Below are positions 46,382 through 58,620 of a stretch of DNA of 64,000 nt, one piece after another. Position 1 is the first letter of the stretch. Every line of letters begins with the position of its first letter. The DNA is from Gnetum montanum (taxonomy: Eukaryota; Streptophyta; Gnetopsida; Gnetales; Gnetaceae). Below the pieces are notes generated by a model. That model was given only the letters and a program-made list of their open reading frames with translations. It was not told the origin of the DNA and searched no databases. The position numbers and the translations under genes were made by a program. The DNA lies in assembly GCA_015680685.1 (NCBI GenBank), contig MNCI01033368.1:118096-182095 (forward strand), written 5' to 3'.

Positions 46382-46395
46382 CAATCGTGGGGGAA
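46382..46395 (+). other. Gypsy C polypurine tract
   Basis: CAATCGTGGGGGAA immediately before the 3' LTR start TGATGACC. Confidence 0.85.
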
Positions 46396-47326
46396 TGATG
46401 ACCATGAAAGTGTCACATCGATGGACCCTTGTCAACAAGGCCCCATTTACATGGTGTTACCCCATCAACAGAGCTGCATCAATGTAGCATTTACTACATC
46501 TATGGGGCCCCGTTGACATAGCTCTATAATAAAAACTATAAATACAAGCTCACAGCCATGTTTATAGGATTATCTTATCATAGTAGTAGCAAAGCTCTTA
46601 CAATTTTTCTATTTTAAAGTTAGAATATTTCTCTAAGTGCCTATAGCATGAGTCAAAAAGTGTATGGATCTTTTTTCAAGCATTATTGTACTTGAATCAT
46701 ACTAGTGTGTACAGTAATAAAGATGAGCTTTTTGATCAAAACTTGTAGCACTTAAAATAGATTAATGATTTATTTATGCATTCATTATTTCCATTAAATA
46801 TTCAATTAATTAAGCTAAATTATACTTTAAACAATTACTTAATTATTTAAACTAAATAGATTAAACACATAAGTATGACCACTTTGAGTGTAAACACAAA
46901 TTCACTTCATAATCCTAGCAATGTTACTGCTTAGTGCACCTAGTAGCATAGCACTTGGTAACCCAACAGTGGATACGTGGGTTCATGATGAGTACAGAAA
47001 GTGGGACCAGATGTTTATGTAAGGACTATTTAGAAATTAGTTAAGTAGTTAAATTAAATTAGTTATTAAATTACTTCATCTCTCTATTTAAGCACCAAGG
47101 AACATAAAACATATAATAATAAAAATCATCTACCTCGATTACACTTAACCATACCCTTATGTATCACAAGTGTAATTGGAAAGACAATGAATGAGCATTA
47201 GGACAAGGTTCACTTCCTAGAAAACTAGTGCACTAGAAACTATAGAGTCCACAAAATTTGACCATATTTCATGTGAAAGCTTTGTGATTCATATGGTTGG
47301 GTGTAGGGGTACCTCGTCACTCATCA
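46396..47326 (+). mobile_element. Gypsy C: 3' LTR
   Basis: 931-bp LTR ending CTCGTCACTCATCA. U3 keeps GGGGCCCC at 46504 and TATA CTATAAATAC at 46537. With the 5' LTR and the TTAGT duplications it bounds a complete 13,247-bp element. Confidence 0.95.
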
Positions 47327-47331
47327 TTAGT
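47327..47331. repeat. Target-site duplication TTAGT, right of gypsy C
   Basis: Identical to 34075-34079. H gag sequence continues after it. Confidence 0.9.
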
Positions 47332-47830
47332 GGAATGATAGCCTCCTTTTCCTTTCCAACTTTATGGTGTACTTCCATGACATAGTCCTTTTTTAGTTAG
47401 GCTTTGGTAGGTTGGTAAGACTCAAAAATTTTGTCACCCACTTTGTAACTACTAGTAACCACTTCTAGTCTAACTTTCATTACTACTACCATGAGCATTG
47501 ATGGAATTGAGTAGTCAAGTGGTCACACAATATTGCCTTTCATGTTTCTTCATTACAAATGATAATCTTGGTGGAGGATGAAACTAAAATTTCGATAATA
47601 GGTGTCTGAATGTAGTTAGACCATTTTATGTTGTTGGGGCATATCATCCTTATTCTTTACTCTCATGTTGCATCTCCTTGTGGAATCGTCAACAAGTGAG
47701 AAATCAATCCTATAAAAGGAAGACATCTTTTAATTACTTGACTATGCTTGAATACAATTAAATAATAAATCATTAGGGCTCTAACACCAATCTTTATGTG
47801 ATTATAGCTATTTAAATCATGAGCACTAGT
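47332..47830 (-). pseudogene. Gypsy H gag, N-terminal part and leader
   Basis: Reverse strand. Near 47340-47435 it reads ESYQPTKA*LKKDYVMEVHHKVGKEKEA, which aligns with the E gag stretch YPYKPINEQLRKDHAMEERHEQEKGK. Above this is the short leader up to the primer-binding site. The gag continues across gypsy C into 32470-34079, which establishes H as the older host of C. Confidence 0.7.
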
Positions 47831-47848
47831 CCTTGATAATAGCACCAA
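47831..47848 (-). other. Gypsy H primer-binding site (tRNA-Asp type)
   Basis: The minus strand reads TTGGTGCTATTATCAAGGA beside the LTR end. It differs from the tRNA-Asp complement only by transitions. Confidence 0.7.
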
Positions 47849-48605
47849 TGATGAGCAACAAAGTAGATCTTATACCCAACTACAAATCAAAAATGTTTAC
47901 GTGTAACTTGGTCAAATTCCATGGACTACACTAGTGTGGGTATCTAGATAGTTAAGTGATTGATCATTATTGATTATCTTCCCAATCACACTTGTATGGA
48001 TCAATTTGTATGGTTATGTGTGACTAAAGAATATGATGTTGATATTAAAGTTGCTATGTTTAAAATTTTATTGAACTATTACAAGATTAAGCATTGAACA
48101 TCCATTCCCACCTTATTGTACACTTCTTGAATTTACCCTAACACTGTAGGATTACCAACTATCTGTTTGTTTGTACAAAGTGGTACACTACTTGAATTAC
48201 TAAATATTAATGTAATTAAAGTGCAATAAAATATAAAATAATTAACTAAATTCATGCAAATTAAAGGAACAAAGAAATTAAATTACACTTAAATAAATCA
48301 TGAGGCTAGGCTAATTGCTATAATGAAGATTAACTAATTTCAAGCTCATTACTATCATAAAAATATGTCCAAGAATATAGTTACTTGAATAAGATTTTAG
48401 ATGATCAATTTTGTATATTGTGGGCATTCAGTAACAAATTCTAACTTATGCAAAAACAAATTACAAGAGCTTTGCTATGCTAATGATTAAAAGGTGTCAT
48501 AAATACAGTGGATATGCATATTTATCTAGATATTTATTTTCTTTGCATTAATATATCTAACCCTACATTAACACTATAGCATTAACATTGTGCTACATTG
48601 ATGCA
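47849..48605 (-). mobile_element. Gypsy H: 5' LTR
   Basis: 757-bp reverse-strand LTR, TGCATCAATGTAGCAC at 48605 to GTTGCTCATCA at 47849. It shares the terminal TCATCA and the short block GTCAAATTCCATGGACT with the other families but has a different U3, so it is a third LTR subfamily. The outer end is inferred from the jump to Helitron sequence. Its partner LTR is not in the window. Confidence 0.75.
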
Positions 48606-49645
48606 GCCAACTAAAGTATGTCTTATCAAAGTAATATAAGAAGTGTTTTGAAAGAGGTTTACTTCATCAACACCAACAACATTATCTAATGCATGCATAT
48701 CAATCTTAACGTCATGATAGTATGGATTATTTTTCTTTTTAAATAGCAACACATTACAAATCCATCTTTTGTTAACTATGAAGTTATACTCCTTGCTCAT
48801 TTGATCCACTGTTCTAATAACCAAAAAAGGAATATCTTTAATTCTAAGAAGAAGTCTCTTAGAAATCTCTATGACATTTTGAGGAGAAACTAATCATGTA
48901 GTCCCTTATACTTCATTTGTCCATCCACTACATCTGTAACCTACAACATGGGATTTATTTTTGTAATTAATATTTCTTCAACCTTAGTTAAATTGGCCAA
49001 AATAGGTAATTACAATCCTAGATCCATGTTATCGTTTTGCAATAAATCAATTGATCTTTTGATCAAAACTATTGAATATATTATGCATCTTTTCTTTTTG
49101 ATACTTGTTCCATTTTTAACTTCTAGTTTTTTTTGAATTGAGTTATATGTTAAGATACATTTCATTACAAATATTGTAAGATCAAGTATTAGAAAATTTC
49201 ATTATTGTAGTATTAAAATTCTAAATTACCAAAGCAATTTGTGCAGGTATTTTTTTGTAAGTTTGGAAAGGAGTGAACCATTTTTAAAGAATTCCCTTCC
49301 ATTGTTATTATAGTAGCATCAAAAGGTTCATGCATTTGATTAAATTATTTCTTGCATTGTCATTGCCTTCTTTGGTGCATACTCTCATGATACTTTGCTC
49401 ATTGATAATCTTATTACAATTGTTCTTCTACATTTGCGATATCTATCATAAATGTGTATTGAATGGTAGGTTCTAATGCATTTTGTGTGCACAATAAGAA
49501 GTAATCATCCTAGGAAATGTGAAAAAACTATTACATAAAAATAAATAACTTGAACAGTGATAGAGAATAAAAACCTACAATTGTTGTTGATGATGTGTAT
49601 TATTTTGATGAATACAAATGACCATTTTGGAGAAAGAATTTCCCC
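48606..49645 (-). pseudogene. Second Helitron protein fragment, N-terminal region
   Basis: Reverse-strand copy of the N-terminal Helitron domain seen at 9460-9850. NNPYYHDVKIDMHALDN lies in an open run 48582-48824. Above it are EQWIKxARSITS-type sequence and the block NMDLGL*LPILANLTKVEEI, ITKINPML (about 48945-49030). About 600 bp further upstream (49050-49645) is AT-rich with no motif that I can name. The fragment is cut by the H LTR at 48605 before the Rep core, and abuts the truncated D LTR at about 49650. Confidence 0.7.
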
Positions 49646-49649
49646 TTAG

Positions 49650-49864
49650 TAAGAGTAGAATGACTATGATCTTATATTTATAGTTTTTTCTACTGGGTTC
49701 CATCGATAGGGCCCTGTAGACATAGCCCCATCAACAAGGCAACACCACATAAACAAGGCCCTATCAATAGGGCAACACCACATAAACAAGGCCTCATTGA
49801 TGAGAGTCCATTGACAAGGTCATGTCAATGAGGTTTCATCGATGCAACAGTTTGATGCTCATCA
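49650..49864 (-). mobile_element. Gypsy D: truncated 3' LTR (U3)
   Basis: Reverse-strand U3 starting TGATGAGCATCAAACTG at 49864 and ending at the TATA box (CTATAAATATAAG, near 49675). The rest of the LTR is missing. It contains an extra 33-bp tandem duplication, GGCAACACCACATAAACAAG at 49738 and 49771. Confidence 0.85.
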
Positions 49865-49876
49865 TACCTCCATGAC
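49865..49876 (-). other. Gypsy D polypurine tract
   Basis: The minus strand reads AGTCATGGAGGTA before the LTR start TGATGAGC. Confidence 0.75.
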
Positions 49877-50034
49877 TAAATGAAAACCTACCCTCGAATT
49901 TCTTTACAAAATTGGAAATGTATGGGATTATTGACTAACTCTTAACAAAATGAATTGACTTGACAAAACTAAGTACCCGAGTGTACAAACCAACACATTA
50001 TAAAAAATTGTGGTGTTCATGACACAAAATTGAA

Positions 50035-52919
50035 CACCATGACATGATTACACAAAATTGGACAACACATCCTCTGGTAACATGAAGGTAGTGGAGAAGA
50101 TCAAATAGTCCCAGGTGGTGGTGGCTTTTAAGGTTTTGAAGCACCCTCACTAGCTTTAGGCATGTGTGGTTGCTAAGGTGGTTGTGGCTATCCTACTATG
50201 ATTGTAACCTCTGATGGAAGGTGAAAGGCATCTAGTAATGACTTTATCTTCTCCTCCTTACTTCAAGGATCATTCATAATCCATTTAGCATTATCAATGT
50301 GGACTGGAATGGGGGCATCCCATGAATAGGACATTTCTAGGAATAATTCCTTTACATTGACAAACCAGGCAACATACTATATGCATTTGGCATTGAATGC
50401 CCTTACTACATTTTGTAGCTCTTGGTACTCATTCATATTTCTCACTAGGTTCTCAGTAGTTGATAATTGATCAATGAATCATGCCTTGAGAACTTCAAGT
50501 TTAATGTTTGCCATCGCAAGCTTCTACTTGATGTCTTTGTAATTCTTAAACTCAACCTCATACAACAAGTATGAGTTGGCCACCTACTTTTTTAGTTCTG
50601 ACTATGATTGTCTAGTAGTCAACATGGCTAGATTTGCATATCAAAGATTGGCAAGATTTATATATTTCATCATCTCCTCAGTTTACAACTCCTTTATGTG
50701 GATTTCCATCTTATTGTAAGCATCTATCCCATCAACAATGGATTGCCACAATTCTCTTCCTGGTTAGAGTTGTTGGAGGGTTTCGTTCACTTTTGCCTTC
50801 ACCAACTAGATGTGTTTTTCACTTACTTCCTTTTGTAGACAAACATATTCTCTGTAATGGTCCTTGACTTCCTCAAATTTAAAAGTGTAAAATTTCCAAG
50901 TGGCTACCTTCATTGCAATTTTTTGGTGAATTTCTTAGACCTCCTCCATGGAGAAATTTCTATTTCCTACTATCAATCTCCTTAATTCTATGTTTTCTCT
51001 AGTTAATTGTTCTTGCTATTGATGGATGAAATCTAATAATTTTTATTTGTGCTCATCAACATTCCATAAGCAATGGTTCTCTATTATCAACTATACATTC
51101 TCTTAGCAGGTCTGATCCAAGGCCTTTTGAATTTTATGCTATGTGGCCTCTACCAAGGATTAGTATAACAGCACCATATCCTTTGCACCCTCAACCCCTT
51201 TTAGTCTAGTGTGAAGTTATTTCATAGCTTCATTTCTTGTCAATGCCATGTTGAGAAATGTAGGGTTGGAAAATCTAGACTCTTAATTCAGAAAATTCAA
51301 CAACCAAATGTTCATTCAGCTCCTTGGCTATTTTGAGTTAGCCATCCAAGATGATGTTCTTGCTCTTTTCCTCAAGTAGCACTAACTGGATTGCAATAAT
51401 ATTATCCAGAAGGTCAAAGACATTCAAAAATAGTTGTCTGGTTCCCACTAGTTAGTCCAACAATTCTTCATGTTGTGCTACATTTATTCTAGCACTTGTG
51501 GTTCCTATGGACACCTACACATCCTTGAATGTAGTGAGGTCTACTACAAATGTTGTAGGTACATTGAGCATTTTGATAATTTGGTCATCCACAACTTTTT
51601 CTACCATCTCTTGCCCTTGGTGATGCATCACCAATACTATTTCCCCATCATTCTCCTCCAAGCACACTAAGAAGGTCACAACATTCCCAGAGATTTTTGG
51701 GAGTGACTTTTGTTCTGCAAGAGATACTATGATCCCTTTGGTGCTAGGATTTGACCTTGTGGACAATTGTGTTCTTTGGGGTAAGAAAATAGATCCACCT
51801 CCACCCATCAAGCTAATCATCTAGGCCACCTCATTTAGGTGACTCATTCCTAATCTACTTATTGCTCTTGTTCATTCAAGAGCCATTCCTGATGTTCATG
51901 CAATTGTTGGGCTATTGCAGTGTTGTTTAAGTAGCAAGTGAATGTGGTGGTTGCTGCTCCTCTTCTTAGATAGTCATTGTAGGCATTTTTTATTTCATCA
52001 TTTTTTCCCAATTAGTGACTAGAACATTCCTAACAACATCATTGGTATAATGAACTATTCCTCCCCTTCGACAGAGTTTCCTGATGAGGCATGGAAAGTG
52101 GAGTGTCTTCCTTCCACATTCATTTTCTTTAAACTGCTTCTCCATATATGGATAGATCAATTGTGGAAGATTAAAAGGGGATCTCCCACTTAGAGAAATG
52201 CATGCTTGGGTAGAAAAGACGATGATTTTTCTTGGCCTCATGGTGGGATAAGGTGGAATGCTACAATCTTATAGTAAATCCTCTCTGCTGATGTAAGTAC
52301 ACCAAACTCTTTGTGGTCAACACCATAGCACTATCACACCCATTCTTTCTTAATGCTAGGATTCATCTACATCGGGATCTCAATGAGACTTGCCCTTATT
52401 TTCAACAACCTAAGCACTTCAGCAATTTCTTTCACCAAATAGGACGTTGAAATTTCCTTGATTTTGATGTTTGATCCAATCTAACTATTGCTCTAGAATA
52501 GGAATCCCTCCCATATACCACTCCCTAGTGGAAGTGATGATTAGCCACATGGGAGAGGCCTTTAGTTGTTCCTATAGTTCTTTTGGTGCTTGCTCTAGAA
52601 AAGGACCAAATTTTAACTCTTAGAGCACTATTTTTTGGACCTCTCACGATCTGATTTGATTCAAGTAAGCTTCTATTAAGGTCACCTCGAGATTTGCTTA
52701 TTGTGATGGTCCATCATCCTGATGGGAGTGTTCTATTGTTGTTGTTGATTCTAGAATCTGTTAGATAGATTCCACCTTAGCCTCCTCCCTAAGAGAGCTT
52801 GTGGCATGGGTTGCAATTGGTTCTTCTTGGGCATGTTCTTGGCCCCTTCCCATTCTAGGTTATTTCTCCCTTGGTTGAGATGGTCTTGCTTCCTATGTGT
52901 GCTTTCCTTTTGGTGCCAT
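50035..52919 (-). pseudogene. Gypsy D ORF3
   Basis: Best preserved ORF3, about 960 codons. ATG at 52917-52919 gives MAPKGKHT, then a Gln/Glu-rich N-terminus. FGPFLEQAPKEL and ASPMWLIITSTREWYMGGIP lie at about 52520-52610. An 83-codon open run (51990-52241) carries ACISLSGRSPFNLPQLIYPY...LHFPCLIRKLCRRGGIVHYTNDVV. This resembles, from memory, plant PF20167 (putative plant transposon protein) domains; a profile search is needed. From about 51500 down, the sequence is Leu/Lys/Glu-rich and coiled-coil-like (TRENIELRRLIVGNRNFSME; FKFEEVKDHY). Most breaks are TAG or TAA. No membrane segment was recognised. Role unknown. Confidence 0.72.
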
Positions 52920-55011
52920 CTGTAGTCACAACACATCCATGGATTAATAGATATAATGTGTAACTTTAAATTTTTGAATACCTTTTCTTGTTAGTTGGTT
53001 ACACTTTGGCTAATGTTGGACCATGGAATATTGATTATTTTATTAATTATTTATTATAAATATCACAAGAGCATATTGGAAGGGTTTAACTCTTGTAATT
53101 TGGTGTTTAATAGTTGATTTCTTAGTTAAACCGTTGTGAGAGTTATAAAAATGATGAAAATTTTTCTATCAAAAATGGCATATTCGTGGCCCCCACAATG
53201 AAGAGCTTACCTTTTGTAGCTATAGGGTTGAAGAAAGAAGTGATTTGTATAAATGATTAGGAAGTTATGGGCTTTGGAAGATTCTGGACTCTAAAAATTT
53301 GAAAAACTCCCTTAGTGTTTGTGAGAAAATGTAAAAAATTTGATGTGGATTGCAAGTATATATAGAATTTTTTCACCACATCAATGGGGCCCCATATATA
53401 GGGCCTCATATACCAGTCTTCTCTATTGACGGGGCCCCATATATAGAGCCCATAGGTTAAAATTTAAAACTTGAATATCTTAAAAAATACAAGGAACTTT
53501 TCAATGAATTTAGGGTCCATGGAGTCCTAGAAAAGCCAAGAATATGATAAAATCATTTAAGAGGACCTTTGAAAGCTCAAAAATGGGAAAATTTAATGGA
53601 TAATGCATTTATTGAACAAAATATGTAAAGGAACACATGGTTAGATGTAGAAGATGAATGTATGAAAGATTCTAATTGTAAAAATGCCTAAGAATAAGGT
53701 ACTTAATGAATCCAACCAAAGGATATGCAAGTGGATCCTCTGAATAGTAGGCATATGCCTTGTTTGCCCTTACATAACATCAACCTAAGGAGTCCATGGA
53801 TCCCATAGGTTATTAATGATCGATGGAATTTAAGCACAAAAACCAAGAAGATTCTACCTAAGAATTCAAATACGTCATACCAAAACACAAAATCAAAAAC
53901 ATGGACTTTGGCAATGAGGTGAGTTACGATCAGTAGATATGGATGATGGAGAAGTTGGAATGGAATCCCAAATTGAGATCATAAAAATTCTATTGTGGAG
54001 TTATGTTTAAAATGACTTGAGATGATCCATCCTTAGTTCAAACCAAAACCAACCTCTTTTACTGACTTTGCATCACCACTTGAAGATTGATCCACCCCCT
54101 TGAGATACAAGAGACATAGAAAAACCCCCATTCCATAAAGAGAAGAAAAGAGAAGTAAGAAGCGAGAGAGAGCCTTAGTTAGAAATGACCTACAAGCATG
54201 GGTAACATGTCTTTCTAGTCTGATAACTAATGTTTGTAGCTCATTTATTTATCTAAGGGGTGTGCTTTGAATTCCCATCATGCTTTTTATTTACTATTTT
54301 TCTTTGGTTTTCTTTTTATTTTTTTTTATTTTTTCTATTTTTGGATTGAAACTACACCATGCAAATACTTTATTTGACTTCTTGTATTGGTTAACATGGA
54401 ATGGTAAGAAATCTATGAAAATACTCAAGCACCCAAGTAAGTAGAAGAGTGCAAAGAGTATTGAGTCCCCTTGAAGTCACACCCTATACAAACCTTTGAG
54501 TCCTTCCCAATTCTAGAAACTACCAAGGTCACAAATTTATTAAAAGTTGATTTAATGAAAGGGACCTCAAACTTCCAAAACAAAGAAAATCATAGATTTT
54601 GTGAATGGGGGGATGTCATGTACTCATTGCCTATTCCATGAAAAAGAAACCATAACCCAGCCATTAGTACAAAAATTCAAAAATAGAAACCAAACATTAG
54701 CAAAAAAAAACATTAAGAATAAACCATCATTAGTAGCAATTATAGCACCACTGTGTCCTGTTGGCATAAAGCATGTTTATTAGCAAAAATTTGAAAATTA
54801 CACAAACAAAGTAAAATATATTAGAAAGTATAAAATATGCAAGAAAGATGCAAATGTACTAATGATGGTGTAAAACAAAAAAATGGTGTAAAATAGAAAA
54901 ATTTTTAAAAATAAAAAAGGTGTAAAATAAATAACTTGCAAAATAAAAAATCTGAAAAATGAAAAATAGAACAAACTAAGGAGCCATATGGATGATTAGG
55001 ATGGATGTTCA
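52920..55011 (-). other. Gypsy D pol-ORF3 spacer
   Basis: 2.1 kb corresponding along its length to the C spacer in reverse orientation, with shared blocks (AAGGGGACTCAATACTC, TGTGTCTTG-like, GCATATGCCTACTATTCAGAGG). No coding sequence recognised. It holds the promoter-like cluster at 53355-53455. Confidence 0.65.
53355..53455 (-). promoter_or_regulatory. Promoter-like GGGGCCCC cluster upstream of ORF3 in D
   Basis: Minus strand: TATATATGGGGCCCCGTCAA, TATATGAGGCCCTATATATG and GGGGCCCCATTGATG (GGGGCCCC at 53431-53438 and 53386-53393), followed by TTCTATATATACTTGC at about 53356-53366. Motif, order and TATA spacing parallel the C copy and the family U3. About 440 bp lie between the TATA-like run and the ORF3 ATG. 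Confidence 0.5.
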
Positions 55012-55026
55012 TATCCCCCATGATTG
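55012..55026 (-). other. Second polypurine-tract-like site in D
   Basis: The minus strand reads CAATCATGGGGGATA followed by TGAACATCCATCC, matching the C site with its downstream CATCCAT. It lies right after the end of pol. Confidence 0.6.
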
Positions 55027-56420
55027 AGTTGGAAGGAGGAGATCTTAAAAGTTAAGTGTGGTTGTCAATCCATTAAGGTATTCATTACATCAGCTTGCTT
55101 GGGCTCATGGAAAGGTTTTACTTGTCAAATGTTGACCAACTACTTTTTATTTGGGCTCTTAGGTGTGTATATGAGCATGGCCCCAAAAGGAAAGATTTCA
55201 TGAATTATATAAGGCCCTTCCCACAACATTTGAAATTTGGTTTTCTAAGGTACATGTGTGGGATTCCAATAAAGAACCTTATCTTCTAGTTGAAATTTCA
55301 CTTGTATTCTAAGGTCATGTCATTGTTTGTTGAATGCCTTGTGCACTTTATTCAAAGACAAGGATACTAATCAAATTTTGTCTAGCATGTTGAGGTTGAT
55401 CAATCTTTCTTTTTATGCTAGACTTAGATCAAGATTTAGTTCACAGCTTGATGAGAGTATGTAGAGCTCAGATTAAATCAAGAGCGTAAGAGGTTTCCTG
55501 TACACCAACTCATAGGGAGAGTAGCCAATAAGGAGTTTCCATGCTGAGTAATAGTCCCAAAGTGCATCATTGAATTTTGTGCTCCAATCTCTCCTATATT
55601 TTTTTATGATTCTTATTAGAATCTTTCTAATCTCCCTATTAGTTACCTCTACTTGATTATTGGCTTGGGGATGATAGGGTGTTGTTAATATATGTTCAAC
55701 CCCCAAGCGTTGCATCATCTTTTGAAAAGTGGCACTTTAAAATGAGTTCCATTGTTAGAAATTAGTACATGTGGCACTTCGAACCTATTTACAACATTTT
55801 GTTATATGAATCAATCAATAATGAATGATGTACAATTAGTGATGGCTTCTGCTTCTACCCATTTGGTGTAGTAGTTGACTGTTATGATGATGTAAGCCTT
55901 TTCATTGGACATGGATGCCATGGGACCCATGAAGCCTATGCTCCATATGTCAAAGGGCTCCAATGGTTAAATTCACTGTTGAGGATCCTACATTTGAGTG
56001 ATCTTCCCACCATCTCTTTGATAGCATTCATAAAATCAAACAAATTGCTGGGCATCCTTGAAGATTGTAGGCTAATAGTATCCTACCATCAGGATTTTTT
56101 TGGCTATGCATATCCCTACAAAGTGGCCTCTGCAAGGGCCTTCATGAGCATCCTAGAGAACATGTAGTTGATGCACATCAGGGACACACCAACAAACTAG
56201 GCCATCAACGCACACCTTGTAAAGGTGTCATTTGATTTCCATGAAGTACTTTGCTTAGTGAAAAAATTGTTACTTCTTTGTATGGTCCAAATCTTGTGAC
56301 ATCTCCTAAGTAATAAGGTAGGTGAGGATGTCATCATAACATTTTGATTTAACAAGTACTTATTGGTCTTGTAAATAGGAGTTCGACTAGAAATTGATCA
56401 GAAAGCAAACTCTTCACCTC
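55027..56420 (-). pseudogene. Gypsy D integrase
   Basis: Reverse strand. The C-terminal domain at about 55090-55290 has FGAMLIYTPKSPNKK-like and DKVLYWNP-like blocks. An 81-codon open run (55473-55718) gives MMQRLGVEHILTTPYHPQAN, then NQVEVTNREIRKIL with the third catalytic Glu kept, then SPYELVYRK. The core start (PFDIWSI-like) is near 55950. The zinc-binding region at 56060-56200 contains HEGPCRGHF. D keeps the third catalytic Glu that is lost in C. Stops are scattered. Confidence 0.82.
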
Positions 56421-57700
56421 TTTATTATCCCATCTTAACTGAGAGAGGTGATCAAAGATCACATTCTTAGTTCCTTTTTGATCTACCAGTGTGAGATCAA
56501 ATTTCTACAAGATCACAAGACACCATATGATATGGGGGCTCATCATTGGCTTATTCATTGGGAAGAGGATGGCATTATGATTTGTATGCACAAATACTTT
56601 GTAGCCAAGAACATAGTGCCTAAAATTTTTGAGAGCATACACCACTACCATCAGTTCTTTTTCAATTGTGTTCTAATTTAACTATGCACCCACAATGCTT
56701 CAGCTTGTGCAGTCAATATAATATGGATGTTTCTTATCATCTAGCTACATAAGCATAGCTCCTAGGACATAATTAGATGCATCTATCATTATATGAAATG
56801 GTATAAATCAGTCTAGTGCCTGTAGAATTAGAGTTTCTATGAGTTTTTCCTTTAATAGTTGAAATACATGTTCACACTCCTTGGTCTAGATGAATGGAGC
56901 ATCTTTCTTTGTAAGCTTAACTAATGGCCTTATGATCTTAGAGAAATTCTCTATGAACAGCCAATAGTAGCCAGTATGTCCAAGGAATGATCAGACGTCT
57001 TTAACTATCTTTGGTTAGCATGTAATTCCTTGGATGACCCTTATCTTTTTTGGGTCTACCTCAATCCCTACCTAAGTAATCTTGTGCCCCAATACTATGC
57101 CCTCCTAGATCATTAAGTGGATTTTCTACCAATTGAGCCTAAGTCTTGTTTCAACACATCTCTTTAGTACCTACTCAAGGTGGTTTAGGACTTACTCAAA
57201 TGTAGCCCCATAGGTAGAGAAGTCATCCATGAAGACCTATGCCCTGCTACCAATCTACTATTGAAAAATACTAAGGACTAGGTGTTAAAATGTTGTAGAG
57301 GCATTGCATGGATCAAACAACATCTTGCAATATTCAAAAGTACCCCAGCGACTCATGAATTTTGTCTTGGCTTGATCTTCTAGCACAATCTAAATTTGGT
57401 TATAGCCACTATAACCATCCAAGAACCTAAAAATAGCAATGCCCAGAAATGGTATCAAACACTTGGTCCATAAATGGAAATGGAAAATGATCTTTAAATG
57501 TTGTCATATTTAACAACCTAAAGTTGATATAGACCCACCATTTGCCACCTTTCTTTGGCACAATTACGAGTGGGCTAACCCACTTACTATCCATGATGGG
57601 ATAGATGAATCTCACCTTGAGGAGTTGTTCTATTTCCTCCTTGACGATCTACTTCAACTTAGGGTCAACCATCTCTATGGTTTTCTTCTTGGCTTCATGG
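56421..57700 (-). pseudogene. Gypsy D reverse transcriptase and RNase H
   Basis: Reverse strand. An open run at 57427-57615 has PLVIVPKKGGKWWVYINF, then RLLNMTTFKDHFPFPFMDQV, preserving the two Trp and the Gln that are stops in C. The GYSGYNQI block is near 57400, SRWGTFEYCKM near 57345, and the catalytic VFMDDFSTYGATFE near 57220, followed by the same TAA as in B and C. RNase H lies at 56430-56880 (DASNYVLGAMLM-like, ELMVVVYALKNF, FVHTNH). Several TAG/TAA. Confidence 0.86.
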
Positions 57701-58620
57701 TCAAGTCAATGTAGGTACAATGCTAGCATATCCTTTAATTGATTCCTATTAGTTTAGGATATAAACAAGCAAAGGCTAATGACCATTTGTTGATCACTTG
57801 CACCTACTTATCCTTTTGTTCATGAGCAAGATTTACATTGATTATAACTAGCTTGCCATTGCTTAAAAATTTGTACTTCATTCTGACTAATAGAGTTTTT
57901 AATTCTACAGGCCCTTACTTGAAATTATCAGGGAGTTCCAACTCTTCCCAACAAGTATCATCATCTTCATCATTAGAGAGTTGGTAATGAACTTGCTCAA
58001 GTTCATTCATGCCTTTGACATAAGCACATGTTAGGCTCTCAGAGGGTTCCATGTATAATGTGCTACTATCATAGTCAAATGTTCACCACTAGGTGCCCTT
58101 CTATTTTGTGGCTACTGCATACGAGCACCTTTGGATATCTATTTCACGTGCACGCTGATTACATGCTTTAATGTATGTACTTTTAATGGACCAGATTTTC
58201 TACACACAATTGCACCCGTGATCATTATATGTGATGCATGAAACATGCTTCTTGTTGAGGTGTCCAAATTCACTTTTCTTGAAGATTTTCAAGGAGATGT
58301 CCTTGATACCCATTCATGCATCAACTATGCTTAACCATGCACATCCCATAATGATGGGAAAGTCACATTTGTAGTTTTTGACCTTAATCACTAGAAAATT
58401 AGTAGGATAGGAGTACCCTTAGATAATGGTCACAATATCCTCCACTAATCCTAGACAAACAATGATTAACTAGTCTTCTAATTCCAAAATAATGTTACTC
58501 TTCTTGAGAGGTGGTAGGTTTCAAGCTTTATAGATGTCATGGAAGATGAGATTGACACAAGAACTAGAATCAAGAAGCGCCTTGCATGGCTCATGTCTAG
58601 CAATCTACAAGTAAATAAGA
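57701..58620 (-). pseudogene. Gypsy D acidic linker and protease
   Basis: Linker MNELEQVHYQLSNDEDDDTC lies near 57950-58010. The protease at 58330-58590 has LLDSSSCVNLIFHDIYKA (DSG to DSS), LKKSNIILELED*LI and GRAWLSI-type blocks. Order and spacing match B. The same DSS change is seen in B. Confidence 0.78.
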
